Assembly (NCBI GenBank): GCA_013041925.1
Contig: JABDRB010000011.1
Location: forward strand, 208,824 to 272,823
DNA: 64,000 nt
Direction: 5' to 3'
From: Akkermansiaceae bacterium
GTDB taxonomy: Bacteria > Verrucomicrobiota > Verrucomicrobiia > Verrucomicrobiales > Akkermansiaceae
The translations under genes were made by a program, and so were the position numbers. The notes below the pieces were generated by a model, which was given only the letters and a program-made list of their open reading frames with translations, made no database searches and was not told the DNA's origin. The stretch's first letter is position 1. Every line of letters begins with the position of its first letter. Below, in pieces: positions 26,603-35,737 of this stretch.

Positions 26603-27769
26603 ATGAAAATCTATTGTTCTCTGCTGTGTATTACAGCCATCCTCTCGGGTATCCTCACCGCTGATACCATCGTTTTAAAAACAGGCACCACCTATGAGGG
26701 GAAAATTCTTTCAGAAACGGCCGACTCTTACCTTGTCGAGATTCACCACTCAAAATCCATCAAGGACGAACGGCGGATCCCCAAAGATCAAGTGCGTAAG
26801 ATCATTGAAGCCGAAAAGGACGCAAAAGATATGGCCATCGTGAAGGCATTGGTCCCAACGCCAGACAGACTCACCACAGCGGCATACGAACGGCGAATCC
26901 AAACCGCCAAAAGTTTTCTCACCCGTTACCCCCAATCCACTCACCTCAAAGAGGTAACCACCATCCTCAAAACTCTCGAAAAAGAACACACCGTCATTGC
27001 CAAAGGCGGTATCAAACTCGACGGCCAGCTGATCTCTCCATCGGATATCGAAGCCAATGCCTACGACATCGACGCCCGGATCCTCTTCGGTAAAATAAAA
27101 CACGCCGCAAAAAGCGGTCACTACCAACGGGCACTGCGCAGATGGGAAACCCTGAAAAACAATTACCCCCATTCCACGGCCTATCAAAGTAGCCTCGCAA
27201 TGGTCCCTCGCATTCTCTTTGCCCATCAATCCGATCTCAAAAACTCCCTCCGCACCCTCAAAGCGCGCGAGGCGAAACGCCAATCAGCCCTCAAGAGCCT
27301 CAATGAAGGCGATCGCTTACGCACCATCGCCGCACTCGCTGAAAACAAACAAAGCTATAAAGCCCGTATCGAGAACGAGAAAAAAGAGCTCAAGACCCAA
27401 TGGCTCACCATCGACCCCTACCATCAAGGAGCATTAGAATACAACCTCAAGAATGCCGAGGCCGAGCTGAAACGCCTCTCATCGTATGACCCGTCCAAGT
27501 TTAAACCTGCCGGACCGACCTACCGTGACGCTTGGTCAGCCCTCGCCAAAAACAACCTCGAGGATGCCAGTCTCCTGATCCATCATTTGAAATCATTCAA
27601 ACTCCCCGACCGCTATACCGCCCCCCTCGTGCAACGGCTCGAAGAAAAACAAACGGCCCAGATCAAGGCGGAGCAACAGGCCGCCAAAGATCTTGCCGAA
27701 CAAAAACGTCTCGCCGCCAAGGCCGCCGCTGAAAAAGCCAAAAAAGAGACGATGGAAAAAAAGAAATAA
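26603..27769 (+). CDS. Secreted helical protein of unknown function
   Basis: The 388-residue protein has a short signal peptide (MKIYCSLLCITAILSGILTA). An SH3-like beta segment (TIVLKTGTTYEGKILSE, then YLVEIHHSKSIKDERRIPKDQVRKII) precedes a conserved-looking PTPDRL motif. The remainder is helical with TPR-like units (AKSFLTRYPQSTHLKEV, ALRRWETLKNNYPHSTAYQ) and a Lys/Ala-rich coiled C-terminus ending in KKETMEKKK. The opening resembles domains in exported Verrucomicrobia proteins. It precedes hisB by 76 nt. Confidence 0.7.
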   Translation: MKIYCSLLCITAILSGILTADTIVLKTGTTYEGKILSETADSYLVEIHHSKSIKDERRIPKDQVRKIIEAEKDAKDMAIVKALVPTPDRLTTAAYERRIQTAKSFLTRYPQSTHLKEVTTILKTLEKEHTVIAKGGIKLDGQLISPSDIEANAYDIDARILFGKIKHAAKSGHYQRALRRWETLKNNYPHSTAYQSSLAMVPRILFAHQSDLKNSLRTLKAREAKRQSALKSLNEGDRLRTIAALAENKQSYKARIENEKKELKTQWLTIDPYHQGALEYNLKNAEAELKRLSSYDPSKFKPAGPTYRDAWSALAKNNLEDASLLIHHLKSFKLPDRYTAPLVQRLEEKQTAQIKAEQQAAKDLAEQKRLAAKAAAEKAKKETMEKKK

Positions 27770-27845
27770 GCTCAAGGGAGCATATCAGGCCATAGATTGC
27801 CATTGCCATCCACCCCCAGTGCGGGCAGTCTCCGCCTCCGTAACC

Positions 27846-28436
27846 ATGAATCCACGCACCGCCAGCCACAACCGCAAAACCGCAGAAACCTCCATCAGCG
27901 TCTCGATCGACCTCGACGGCACTGGCAAGACTGACATTGCCACTGGCGTCCCCTTCTTCGACCACATGCTCACCCTGCTGGGCAAACACAGCCTGATCGA
28001 CCTCCGCGTCAAGGCCGTAGGTGACATCGAAGTCGATGCCCACCACACCGTCGAAGACACGGGTATTGTGCTCGGCGACTGCCTCCGCGAGGCCCTCGGA
28101 GATAAAATGGGTATCCGTCGCTACGGCACCGCCTACCTCCCGATGGACGAAACACTGAGCCGCTGTGTCGTCGATCTCAGCAACCGCCCGCACCTTGAAT
28201 TCCGTGCGCCCACCTCCACACCGGATGCTCCTAACTTTCCATTCACTCTCACCGAGGAATTCTGCCGCGCCATCACCAACAACCTGCGCGCCAACATCCA
28301 CATCGAGCTGCTTTACGGACGAGACGGCCACCACATCGCTGAATCGATTTTTAAAGCCCTCGCCCGTGCCCTCAGAACGGCCATAGAGATCGACCCGCGC
28401 GAAACCGGCATCCCGAGCACCAAGGAAGCCCTCTAG
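27846..28436 (+). CDS. hisB: Imidazoleglycerol-phosphate dehydratase HisB
   Basis: The 196-residue enzyme starts at ATG 27846 (MNPRTASHNRKTAET). It performs step six of histidine synthesis, dehydrating imidazoleglycerol phosphate to imidazole-acetol phosphate with Mn2+. The two metal-binding blocks GVPFFDHML (34-42) and DAHHTVEDTGI (64-74) are intact, as are the later GRDGHHIAESIFKA and the MDETL block. This is the monofunctional form without a phosphatase domain. hisH follows after 23 nt, so the two form an operon. Confidence 0.96.
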   Translation: MNPRTASHNRKTAETSISVSIDLDGTGKTDIATGVPFFDHMLTLLGKHSLIDLRVKAVGDIEVDAHHTVEDTGIVLGDCLREALGDKMGIRRYGTAYLPMDETLSRCVVDLSNRPHLEFRAPTSTPDAPNFPFTLTEEFCRAITNNLRANIHIELLYGRDGHHIAESIFKALARALRTAIEIDPRETGIPSTKEAL

Positions 28437-28459
28437 TTTTCATACACGACCATCCAGTT

Positions 28460-29080
28460 ATGAAAGTCGGTATCGTTGATTACGGTCGGGGTAACATCCG
28501 AAGTGTAGAAAATGCGTTTCTCGCCATCGGTGCGGATGTGGTCCTCATCACCCGACCCGAGGAAATGGCGGACATCACCCACCTTGTGGTCCCCGGTCAG
28601 GGTGAGTTTGGCGACTGCGCTGCCAACTTGAAAAAACAAGGGATGTTCGCCCCCATCCAGCAATGGGCGGCAGAAAATAAACCCTACCTCGGCATCTGCG
28701 TCGGCTACCAACTCGTCTTTGAACAAGGTGAAGAATCACCCGATACCCGCGGGCTCGGCATCCTTCCCGGCACCGTTAAACGCTTCCCCGATGTCGGCCT
28801 GAAAATCCCCCACATGGGATGGAATGCCGTCCACCCCACGGACCCCGACCACCCGATCTGGAGCGGCATGCCCGATGACCCGTATTTCTACTTTGTTCAC
28901 TCCTACTACCCAGAGCCTACCGAACAAAATCACATCGCCGCCAGCTGTGATTACGCGCTCCCCTTTGCCGCCGCCGCCATCCGCGGCAACCTCGTCGCCA
29001 CTCAGTTTCACCCAGAAAAAAGCCAACACAACGGCCTGCAGTTGCTGCGGAACTTCCTGGCCATGTCCCCATCATCGTAA
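28460..29080 (+). CDS. hisH: Imidazole glycerol phosphate synthase glutaminase subunit HisH
   Basis: The 206-residue class-I glutamine amidotransferase supplies ammonia to HisF. The nucleophile is Cys80 in YLGICVGYQL, and the His/Glu of the triad lie in FHPEKS (His184, Glu186). VDYGRGNIRSVENA and the GQGEFGDC block are HisH signatures. hisF is not adjacent. A bidirectional terminator begins immediately after the stop. Confidence 0.96.
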   Translation: MKVGIVDYGRGNIRSVENAFLAIGADVVLITRPEEMADITHLVVPGQGEFGDCAANLKKQGMFAPIQQWAAENKPYLGICVGYQLVFEQGEESPDTRGLGILPGTVKRFPDVGLKIPHMGWNAVHPTDPDHPIWSGMPDDPYFYFVHSYYPEPTEQNHIAASCDYALPFAAAAIRGNLVATQFHPEKSQHNGLQLLRNFLAMSPSS

Positions 29081-29082
29081 AA

Positions 29083-29110
29083 AAAGGGAGCCCGTTTCCG
29101 GACTCCCTTT
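29083..29110. terminator. Bidirectional terminator between hisH and ilvC
   Basis: AAAGGGAG pairs with CTCCCTTT around a loop that contains a minor CCG/CGG stem. A-rich and T-rich ends serve both strands, between two convergent genes. Confidence 0.85.
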
Positions 29111-29139
29111 GATGAAAGGATTTCTCTCTGGTGGAGAAA

Positions 29140-30609
29140 TTAAAGGGCCTTCATGCTGCCCATCGCCTCACGGAGGATCTCCCCGATTTCCTCAACCGGA
29201 TGGTTGCGGATCTCAAAGTTGACTTCCACCAAGGTGCGGTTGTCCACCGCATCATCAGCAAGCTCAAGTCCCTTGCCAATAACATCGGTATCAACCGTCG
29301 TCATAAACTCTTCAAGCAGTGGCACACAGGCGTGCGCAAACAAGTAACAACCGTATTCTGCCGTGTCTGAAATGATCCTGTTCATCTCGTAAAGTTTCTT
29401 GCGGGCGATCGTGTTGGCAATCAGCGGCACCTCGTGCAACGACTCATAATACGCGGACTCGGGCTCGATTCCAGCTTCGACCATGGCTTCAAAGGCAAGC
29501 TCAACACCGGCACGAACCATCGCAATCATCAGAATTCCCTTATCGAAAAACTCCTGCTCGGTGATGTCACCTGTCGCCTCGGTTTTTTCAAATTCGCTCT
29601 GACCGGTCGCTTCACGCCAGCCGAGAAGGTTGACATCATCATTCGCCCAATCTTCCATCATGGTCTTGGAAAAATCACCGGAGATGATGTCGTCCATGTG
29701 CTTTTCAAAGAGATCACGCATAATCACCTTGAGCTCTTCAGACAGGCGGAATGCCTCGATCTTAGCAGGATTGGAAAGCCGGTCCATCATGTTGGTGATA
29801 CCACCTTGCTTCAGCGCCTCAGTGATGATTTCCCAGCCATACTGAAGCAGTTTCACAGCATAACCCGCGTCGACCCCTTGGCTCTTCATTTTGTCAAAAC
29901 AAAGCAGTGATCCCGCCTGCAGCATACCACAAAGAATCGTCTGCTCACCCATGAGGTCAGACTTAACCTCCGCCACAAAGGACGACTCAAGCGCGCCAGC
30001 AAGGTGACCACCTTGGGCTACACAGAGTGCCTTGGCAATTTCCAAGCCATTTCCATTGGGGTCATTCTCACCATGACAGGCGATCAAGGTAGGAACACCA
30101 AAGCCACGCTTGTATTCCTCACGCACCTCAGAACCAGGTGACTTGGGCGCCACCATGATCACGGTCAGGTCCTTGCGGATCTCGGTGCCTTCTTCCACGA
30201 TGTTAAATCCGTGTGCATAGGAGAAACAAGCACCCTCCTTCATGTGAGGAACCACACTCTCAACCACTGAGGTGTGCTGCTTGTCCGGGGCTAAGTTCAT
30301 CACGATGTCCGCCGTGGGCAGCATCTCTTCATAGGTCCCGACAGGAAACCCGTTCTCGGACGCATTCAAAAATGACTGACGCTTCTCGGCAATCGCCGCA
30401 TCACGCAAGGTGTAGGCAACATCTAGGCCACTGTCGCGCATGTTTAACCCTTGGTTAAGCCCCTGGGCGCCACATCCGACGATCACGATTTTCTTACCCT
30501 TGGCAGCATCAATCCCATTGGCAAATTCCGAGATATCCATGAATCGGCAGGTGCCGAGCTCGTCCAGCTGACGACGCAGCGGGAGTGTGTTAAAGTAATT
30601 CTGACTCAT
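29140..30609 (-). CDS. ilvC: Ketol-acid reductoisomerase, class II (long form)
   Basis: The 489-residue enzyme of valine/isoleucine synthesis isomerises and reduces acetolactate/acetohydroxybutyrate with NADPH and Mg2+. The Rossmann motif is [14 protein letters not shown]. Substrate and Mg blocks include [22 protein letters not shown], then [14 protein letters not shown], and a duplicated C-terminal knotted domain ([34 protein letters not shown]). Class II enzymes of about 490 residues are typical of enterobacteria and plants; most bacteria have the 330-residue class I. Confidence 0.97.
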   Translation of the reverse strand: MSQNYFNTLPLRRQLDELGTCRFMDISEFANGIDAAKGKKIVIVGCGAQGLNQGLNMRDSGLDVAYTLRDAAIAEKRQSFLNASENGFPVGTYEEMLPTADIVMNLAPDKQHTSVVESVVPHMKEGACFSYAHGFNIVEEGTEIRKDLTVIMVAPKSPGSEVREEYKRGFGVPTLIACHGENDPNGNGLEIAKALCVAQGGHLAGALESSFVAEVKSDLMGEQTILCGMLQAGSLLCFDKMKSQGVDAGYAVKLLQYGWEIITEALKQGGITNMMDRLSNPAKIEAFRLSEELKVIMRDLFEKHMDDIISGDFSKTMMEDWANDDVNLLGWREATGQSEFEKTEATGDITEQEFFDKGILMIAMVRAGVELAFEAMVEAGIEPESAYYESLHEVPLIANTIARKKLYEMNRIISDTAEYGCYLFAHACVPLLEEFMTTVDTDVIGKGLELADDAVDNRTLVEVNFEIRNHPVEEIGEILREAMGSMKAL

Positions 30610-30674
30610 TTTTTAAGTGGTTCGTTGGTTGAACGCGCGCATTCAAGCGCAATTTGTGCATTGCGTAAATTGAA

Positions 30675-32189
30675 TTAATTGGCATAATTCATGGCTGTTT
30701 TCACATCTTCAGTCAGATCAATGCGATATGGAGGTTCGGGATGGACCGATTTTTCGTCCCTGATGAAGTCAAGATGGTGGGTAATACAGTCGAGGCGGTC
30801 TTCCTCATCGTGGGAAATATAAACAATCTGAGCCATCCCCCTGGCGGCAATAGTCTCGATCAACTGGATCACAAGTGCCCGGTTCATCGGGTCGAGCCCT
30901 TGGCACGGCTCGTCCAAAATCAAGAGATACGGTCGTTTGATCAATGCCCGCGCAATGAGGAGCATCCGCTGCTGCCCAAACGATAAGCGCTGAAAATGCG
31001 TCGTCCGGTGGTGTTCCAAATGAATAAAGGCGAGCCACTCGGCGGCGATCCTTTGGTGTTGGTCAGACACCGACTGATAGACACCAATACTATCAAAAAA
31101 GCCCGATAACAAAACCGTTTCGGCATTGACCGTCACTCGATATTGTTGATGCAGCGACGTCGACATCAACCCCATGTGATGTTTCACCTCCCAAATCGAT
31201 TCCCCCGTGCCCCGCTTAACGCCAAATAGTTCAATCTCATTGCTGTAACACTGCGGGTGATCACCAGATATCAAGTTCACCAAGGTCGACTTCCCAGAGC
31301 CATTGGCACCACTCACTTTCCAATGCTCACCCGGCATGATTTTCCAATCAAGACCCGCGATGATCTGCTTGGCATGATAACCGACCGATACCGATCGCAT
31401 CTCAACAATCGGCTCACCTGCCGTCGCACTAAAAGCCTCAGTCCCAGGCAAGGCCGTGGGTAACGCCGGCACCACCGTATGCATCGCCTGCAGCTGATGC
31501 CAAAGCTGACTTTGGGCGATCTCCTCCCTCGGCCCATGCAGAACAAGATCCATCTGATGCAAACAAGCAAGGTGGGTCACATACTCACCGATGTGCGACA
31601 TCCGGTTCACAATCACCACCGTGGGGATCCGCTGACTAATCTCAGAAATCAGACTCTTGAGATGTTTCACGAATACACGGTCGAGCCCATCATACGGTTC
31701 ATCCAAAACCAGCATTTCAGGTGCCCGCGACAGCGCACGTGCCATCATCATCCGGCGCCGTTCACCCGTGGAAAGCAACCTGAATCCCGTGTGCAAAAAA
31801 TCCTTCAGCTGAAGCGACTCAATCAGCGACTCGACCGATACCCCGTCCACCATGTGCTCGGTGATCAACTCATAGGTCGTCCGACCATCGTCAATCCGAT
31901 CCAGTATTTCACTGTCGTCTTCGTAGATTTCCCGCTCCAATAAACCCTGCTCAGCCTCAAAAGAAACCATGCCTATCTTGGCACAACACGAAACCCGCTG
32001 GTGCTCCGCCAGCGGAAATTCACCCGACAACATCCGCGCAAACGTCGATTTCCCCGATCCATTCCCGCCAATCACGGCCCAATGCTCACCCGCAGAAATC
32101 GTAAAGCAACTTATCCCGACACCATGCCCCGCATTTCCAGAAATTTCCTCGAGAGTAACTAGGCGCGGCGCGGTAAGTAAATCAGACAT
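30675..32189 (-). CDS. Twin-ATPase ABC protein of the ModF/PhrA type
   Basis: The 504-residue soluble protein has two ABC ATPase domains and no membrane segment. Domain 1: Walker A GGNGSGKST (41-49), signature LSTGERRRMMMARAL, Walker B MLVLDEPYDGLD. Domain 2: Walker A GANGSGKST, signature LSFGQQRMLLIARAL, Walker B LLILDEPCQGLD, then the switch ISHDEED. The layout matches ModF (E. coli 'photorepair' PhrA), whose true role is unsettled. No permease lies nearby. It lies upstream of ilvC on the same strand with a 65-nt gap. Confidence 0.85.
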   Translation of the reverse strand: MSDLLTAPRLVTLEEISGNAGHGVGISCFTISAGEHWAVIGGNGSGKSTFARMLSGEFPLAEHQRVSCCAKIGMVSFEAEQGLLEREIYEDDSEILDRIDDGRTTYELITEHMVDGVSVESLIESLQLKDFLHTGFRLLSTGERRRMMMARALSRAPEMLVLDEPYDGLDRVFVKHLKSLISEISQRIPTVVIVNRMSHIGEYVTHLACLHQMDLVLHGPREEIAQSQLWHQLQAMHTVVPALPTALPGTEAFSATAGEPIVEMRSVSVGYHAKQIIAGLDWKIMPGEHWKVSGANGSGKSTLVNLISGDHPQCYSNEIELFGVKRGTGESIWEVKHHMGLMSTSLHQQYRVTVNAETVLLSGFFDSIGVYQSVSDQHQRIAAEWLAFIHLEHHRTTHFQRLSFGQQRMLLIARALIKRPYLLILDEPCQGLDPMNRALVIQLIETIAARGMAQIVYISHDEEDRLDCITHHLDFIRDEKSVHPEPPYRIDLTEDVKTAMNYAN

Positions 32190-32423
32190 GGAATAAAGGT
32201 TTTTTCGTAGAGGTTTTATCGCGGATGAACGCGATGTCGATACGCTATCAATCGATTTGAACCACTGCGAAATAAAAAACTTTCTCGTGCTCGCCGAAAA
32301 ACTTTACCCAGCAGCACCCGCTTCATCAGCGAAATACATAAACCTCACTCTGTAGGCTTGCAATCCATCACTTCACCAGCATGGTTTCCAGCCCATACTG
32401 AAAAATCAGCCCCACCATCCAGC

Positions 32424-33878
32424 ATGAACGCATCCATCTTCTTCGCAACCCGTTGTATCCCCCTCCTTGCCACAGCCACCCTCGCCACGGCCCAGACCCA
32501 TCCCGCCGAGCCCACCCACTCTTGGAAAAGCACCGGTGCCGCCGGCATCTCTTTAGCACAAGGCAATGCCGACACCCTCAGCTACAACCTCAACCTTCTC
32601 AGCGTCTATGAACTCGATCACACCGAGGCGAAAATCGGCGCCGACTGGCACTACGCAGAGAACCAAGACGTCCAAAGCACCGATTCCTTCCGGGCCTTTG
32701 GCGAATTCCGTCACCTCCTCAACGATCGATTCTACCTCGGCAGCCAGACATCTTACCTCGTTGATGCTATCGCCGAAATCGATTACAGAATCGATCTCGG
32801 CGTCGTCGCAGGCTATTACTTTATCAAAAATAATCACAAAAAACTCTCCCTCGAAGCCGGCCCAGGATACGCTTGGCAAAAGCAGGCGGGTATTCAAAAT
32901 GACGACGTCACCCTGCGATTAGCCCTGCACTACGAGCACCAACTTGCCCAGCGGTCGAAGCTCTGGTTTTCCAGCATTTACACTCCGACCATCGATGACT
33001 TCAGCGATTCGCTGGTGACGGTGGAAGCCGGCATCGACACTGACATCAATGACCACTGGGCGATCCGCACAAGCGTGCGCCACCAATATGTCAGCTCCCC
33101 TGCCGCTGGCCGCCAACCCAGCGACACCCTGCTCAGCGTCGGCCTCCGTTACGCCCTCGGCGGCTACCCAGATGCCGATACCCCTGAGCGCAGTATCCCG
33201 AAAGCATTTGGCGCCCGACCCGAGGCCATCCAAAAAGGCTGGACGAGCACCGCCGCTCTGACTCTCGCCCTGGCACAGGGAAATGCCGATAGCCTCAACA
33301 CCCACGCCAGCTATGACGCCAGCCTCCGCAGAGACACGGGAGAATTCTTCTTCTCTGGGAAATTCAGCTACGCTGAGGCCAACAGCGCACGCAGTGCCGA
33401 TTCGCTCATCACCCATGCCCAGTTAAACCATTTCCTCGCCAAAAATTCCTACCTCGGAATGAGCGTCGGCTTCCTTCGTGATAACATTGCCGAGATCGAC
33501 TACCGCATCACCCCCGCTGTCACCCTCGGTCACTACATGATTAAAAATGACCGTATCACCTTGAGCTTCGAGGCGGGCCCTGGATTGACCATCGAAAAAG
33601 CAGGTGGAATTCAAGACAGCGGCTTCGCCATCGTGGCCGGAGAAAGGTTGGTCTGGGAAATCAATGAGCGCATCAGCCTGAAACAATCACTCACTGGGCA
33701 CATCAACCCCTCGGAAACGGACAACTACACCCTCGTCGCAGACGTGCATCTTGATACAGACATCACCGAACATCTCGCATGGAGGCTCGCCGCCAGCTGG
33801 GTCTATGATAACACACCTGCCGTGAACAAGGGCAAAGACGACATCACCCTCTCCTCCGGCATCGCCTTCAAATTCTAG
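32424..33878 (+). CDS. Tandem-duplicated DUF481 outer-membrane beta-barrel protein
   Basis: The 484-residue protein is taken from ATG 32424 (MNASIFFATRCIP, signal peptide ending ATAQ). It contains two DUF481-type halves of about 220 residues. Matching blocks are AQGNADTLSYN versus AQGNADSLNTH, IAEIDYRIDLGVVAGYYFIKN versus IAEIDYRITPAVTLGHYMIKN, and LSLEAGPGYAWQKQAGIQN versus LSFEAGPGLTIEKAGGIQD. Alternating polar/hydrophobic strands and a terminal Phe (GIAFKF) fit an outer-membrane barrel. DUF481 proteins such as YdiY are usually single-copy domains. Function is unknown; salt or acid stress roles are reported for relatives. Confidence 0.8.
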   Translation: MNASIFFATRCIPLLATATLATAQTHPAEPTHSWKSTGAAGISLAQGNADTLSYNLNLLSVYELDHTEAKIGADWHYAENQDVQSTDSFRAFGEFRHLLNDRFYLGSQTSYLVDAIAEIDYRIDLGVVAGYYFIKNNHKKLSLEAGPGYAWQKQAGIQNDDVTLRLALHYEHQLAQRSKLWFSSIYTPTIDDFSDSLVTVEAGIDTDINDHWAIRTSVRHQYVSSPAAGRQPSDTLLSVGLRYALGGYPDADTPERSIPKAFGARPEAIQKGWTSTAALTLALAQGNADSLNTHASYDASLRRDTGEFFFSGKFSYAEANSARSADSLITHAQLNHFLAKNSYLGMSVGFLRDNIAEIDYRITPAVTLGHYMIKNDRITLSFEAGPGLTIEKAGGIQDSGFAIVAGERLVWEINERISLKQSLTGHINPSETDNYTLVADVHLDTDITEHLAWRLAASWVYDNTPAVNKGKDDITLSSGIAFKF

Positions 33879-33947
33879 CCCGTTTCCATCATCGCTTCCC
33901 CCATCAAGAGTATTGCCAATACCTCTTGAGGCTGACACCCTTTCCTC

Positions 33948-34700
33948 GTGCCAGAAACCCAAAACTCACAGGGCTACGCCCTCTTTGACCTCGATCAAAC
34001 GCTGATCCCATGGGATACCCAGTTATTGTTTTGCAACTTCGTGCTCAAACGCATGCCGTTGCGCCGACTTTACTTGCTTGCCTTCCTCCCCCTCCTGCCA
34101 CTTGCCAAGCTCATTGGCACCGAAAACATGAAGCGTGCCTTCCTCAACTACCTCTGGGGGCTCACCCGCTATGAACTCGACGCGCTGGCTGAGGAATTCG
34201 TCGACAAAATCTTCCCCAGCACCTTTTACCGCGAAATGCTCGACGTCCTTGATGAGCAAAAACAACGCGGCCGCACCACCATCCTCAGCTCCGCCAGCCC
34301 AGATATCTGGGTCAGGCCAATTGCTGAAAAACTCGGCTTCGACCACGCCTTCGGAACTTCTGTTGAAATCGACGACCACATCCGACTCTTTCCTAAAATC
34401 ATCGGGGGCAATAATAAAGGGGCCAACAAACTCCGAAAAATGAAACACGTCCTCCCCGATGGCTTTGACCCCAGGTCTGGCGACACGCTGCCAAACAGCC
34501 ACGCCTTCTCCGATAGCCATGCCGACCTCCCCATGCTGCTCATCTGCAAAAATGCCAGCTGTGTCCACCCGACGGAACCACTCAAAAAAGAGGGGACGCT
34601 ACACGGTTGGCACACCTACACACCCGCCCGCCCGACACAAGGAAAACGCCAATTCGCGATCGCCTGCTTAAAGCAGGCACTGGGCATCTATCAGCCTTGA
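33948..34700 (+). CDS. HAD-IB family phosphatase
   Basis: The 250-residue protein starts at GTG 33948. HAD motif I is ALFDLDQTLIPWD (nucleophile Asp14, acid Asp16), motif II is TTILSSASPDIW, and motif IV is AFSDSHADLPML. The cap region is helical (LYLLAFLPLLPLAKLIG is hydrophobic). This subfamily (PSPase-like, IB) acts on phosphoserine, phosphocholine or lysophosphatidic acid; the substrate here is open. Confidence 0.88.
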   Translation: MPETQNSQGYALFDLDQTLIPWDTQLLFCNFVLKRMPLRRLYLLAFLPLLPLAKLIGTENMKRAFLNYLWGLTRYELDALAEEFVDKIFPSTFYREMLDVLDEQKQRGRTTILSSASPDIWVRPIAEKLGFDHAFGTSVEIDDHIRLFPKIIGGNNKGANKLRKMKHVLPDGFDPRSGDTLPNSHAFSDSHADLPMLLICKNASCVHPTEPLKKEGTLHGWHTYTPARPTQGKRQFAIACLKQALGIYQP

Positions 34701-34782
34701 TTTAGGGACCTCAAAAAAAATTTGAGAAAAATCACCTTCGTTACTTGACAGCACCCATCTATATGACATTTTGTCGACATCA

Positions 34783-34806
34783 ATACATGAAATCAATTAC
34801 ATGTAT
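34783..34806. promoter_or_regulatory. Inverted repeat ATACATG-N10-CATGTAT before the carbonic anhydrase gene
   Basis: A perfect 7-bp dyad with a 10-nt AT-rich spacer lies 47 nt upstream of the carbonic anhydrase start. A TTGACA hexamer sits at 34745-34750. The arrangement fits a dimeric transcription factor site; the regulator is unknown. Confidence 0.45.
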
Positions 34807-34852
34807 TTTGTGTCACCAATGAAATATTAACAATCCTCATCAAACCACTAAA

Positions 34853-35542
34853 ATGAAATTATCCACACTACTAATCAGTTCAGCGCTCCTCGGCCTATCG
34901 TCTATGGCATCCGCTCAAACTACCGCCGATCAGCAAAAAGCGATGACTCCAGATGGCGTTCTTGCCTACCTCATGGCTGGGAATAAGCGATTCGCTGAAA
35001 ACAAGCTCACGCCTAAAAACGTTCCTGAGCGTATTGCCCAAACCTCCAAAGGCCAGTTTCCAAAGGCCGTCATCCTATCATGCCTCGACTCCCGCGTTCC
35101 TGTGGAGAAAGTATTCGACCAAGGTATCGGTGACATTTTTGTCGGTCGTGTCGCTGGAAATGTCGAGAACGTGGACCAACTTGGGTCGATGGAGTTCGCG
35201 ACCAAGCTGGCAGGTTCGAAGGTCGTCATGGTTCTTGGCCACACCGCCTGTGGTGCCGTTAAAGGTGCTTGTGACGGAGCTAAAATGGGTAATCTTACCG
35301 CGCTTCTTAGCAAGATAGAACCTGCCGTCAAAGCCGTCGATGGATACAAGCCAGAAGAGCGTAATTCAAAGAATATTGAGTTCGTCAATAAGGTGGTCAA
35401 CCAGAACGTCCATCAGACTGTAGCAGACATCCGCAAGCGGAGCGAAATCCTGGCACAACTTGAGAAAGAAGGAAAAATCAAGATTGTAGGCGGCGTTTAC
35501 GACCTCAAGACAGGAAAAGTAACCCTACTTGATACCAAATAA
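34853..35542 (+). CDS. Periplasmic beta-class carbonic anhydrase
   Basis: The 229-residue protein has a clear signal peptide (cleavage after MASA, about residue 21), so CO2/bicarbonate interconversion should take place in the periplasm. Beta-class zinc ligands are Cys77, His130 and Cys133 (SCLDSRVP and LGHTACGAVKGAC), with the Asp79-Arg81 dyad. The GRVAGNV block is present. Most beta enzymes are cytoplasmic, so the leader is notable. Codon use is more even than in the neighbours, as in highly expressed genes. A strong terminator follows. Confidence 0.94.
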   Translation: MKLSTLLISSALLGLSSMASAQTTADQQKAMTPDGVLAYLMAGNKRFAENKLTPKNVPERIAQTSKGQFPKAVILSCLDSRVPVEKVFDQGIGDIFVGRVAGNVENVDQLGSMEFATKLAGSKVVMVLGHTACGAVKGACDGAKMGNLTALLSKIEPAVKAVDGYKPEERNSKNIEFVNKVVNQNVHQTVADIRKRSEILAQLEKEGKIKIVGGVYDLKTGKVTLLDTK

Positions 35543-35570
35543 TCACCATCTAGTCAGTTTCTTGTTGCTG

Positions 35571-35606
35571 AGCCACCTCTCGATCAAATGAGAGGTGGCT
35601 ATTTTG
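35571..35606 (+). terminator. Terminator after carbonic anhydrase
   Basis: An 11-bp perfect stem (AGCCACCTCTC/GAGAGGTGGCT) with an 8-nt loop is followed by ATTTT. Confidence 0.88.
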
Positions 35607-35737
35607 GTGTCTGAAGACTGTGACGAAATTGTCGCCTAATCTCTTTCTTTACATTGCGAATTATTTGTTTATTTGCACTTGTGAACAGTCTCCGCTGCTT
35701 TTTCCGGCAGAGATCAATTCGCCCACTACAAAATCAT

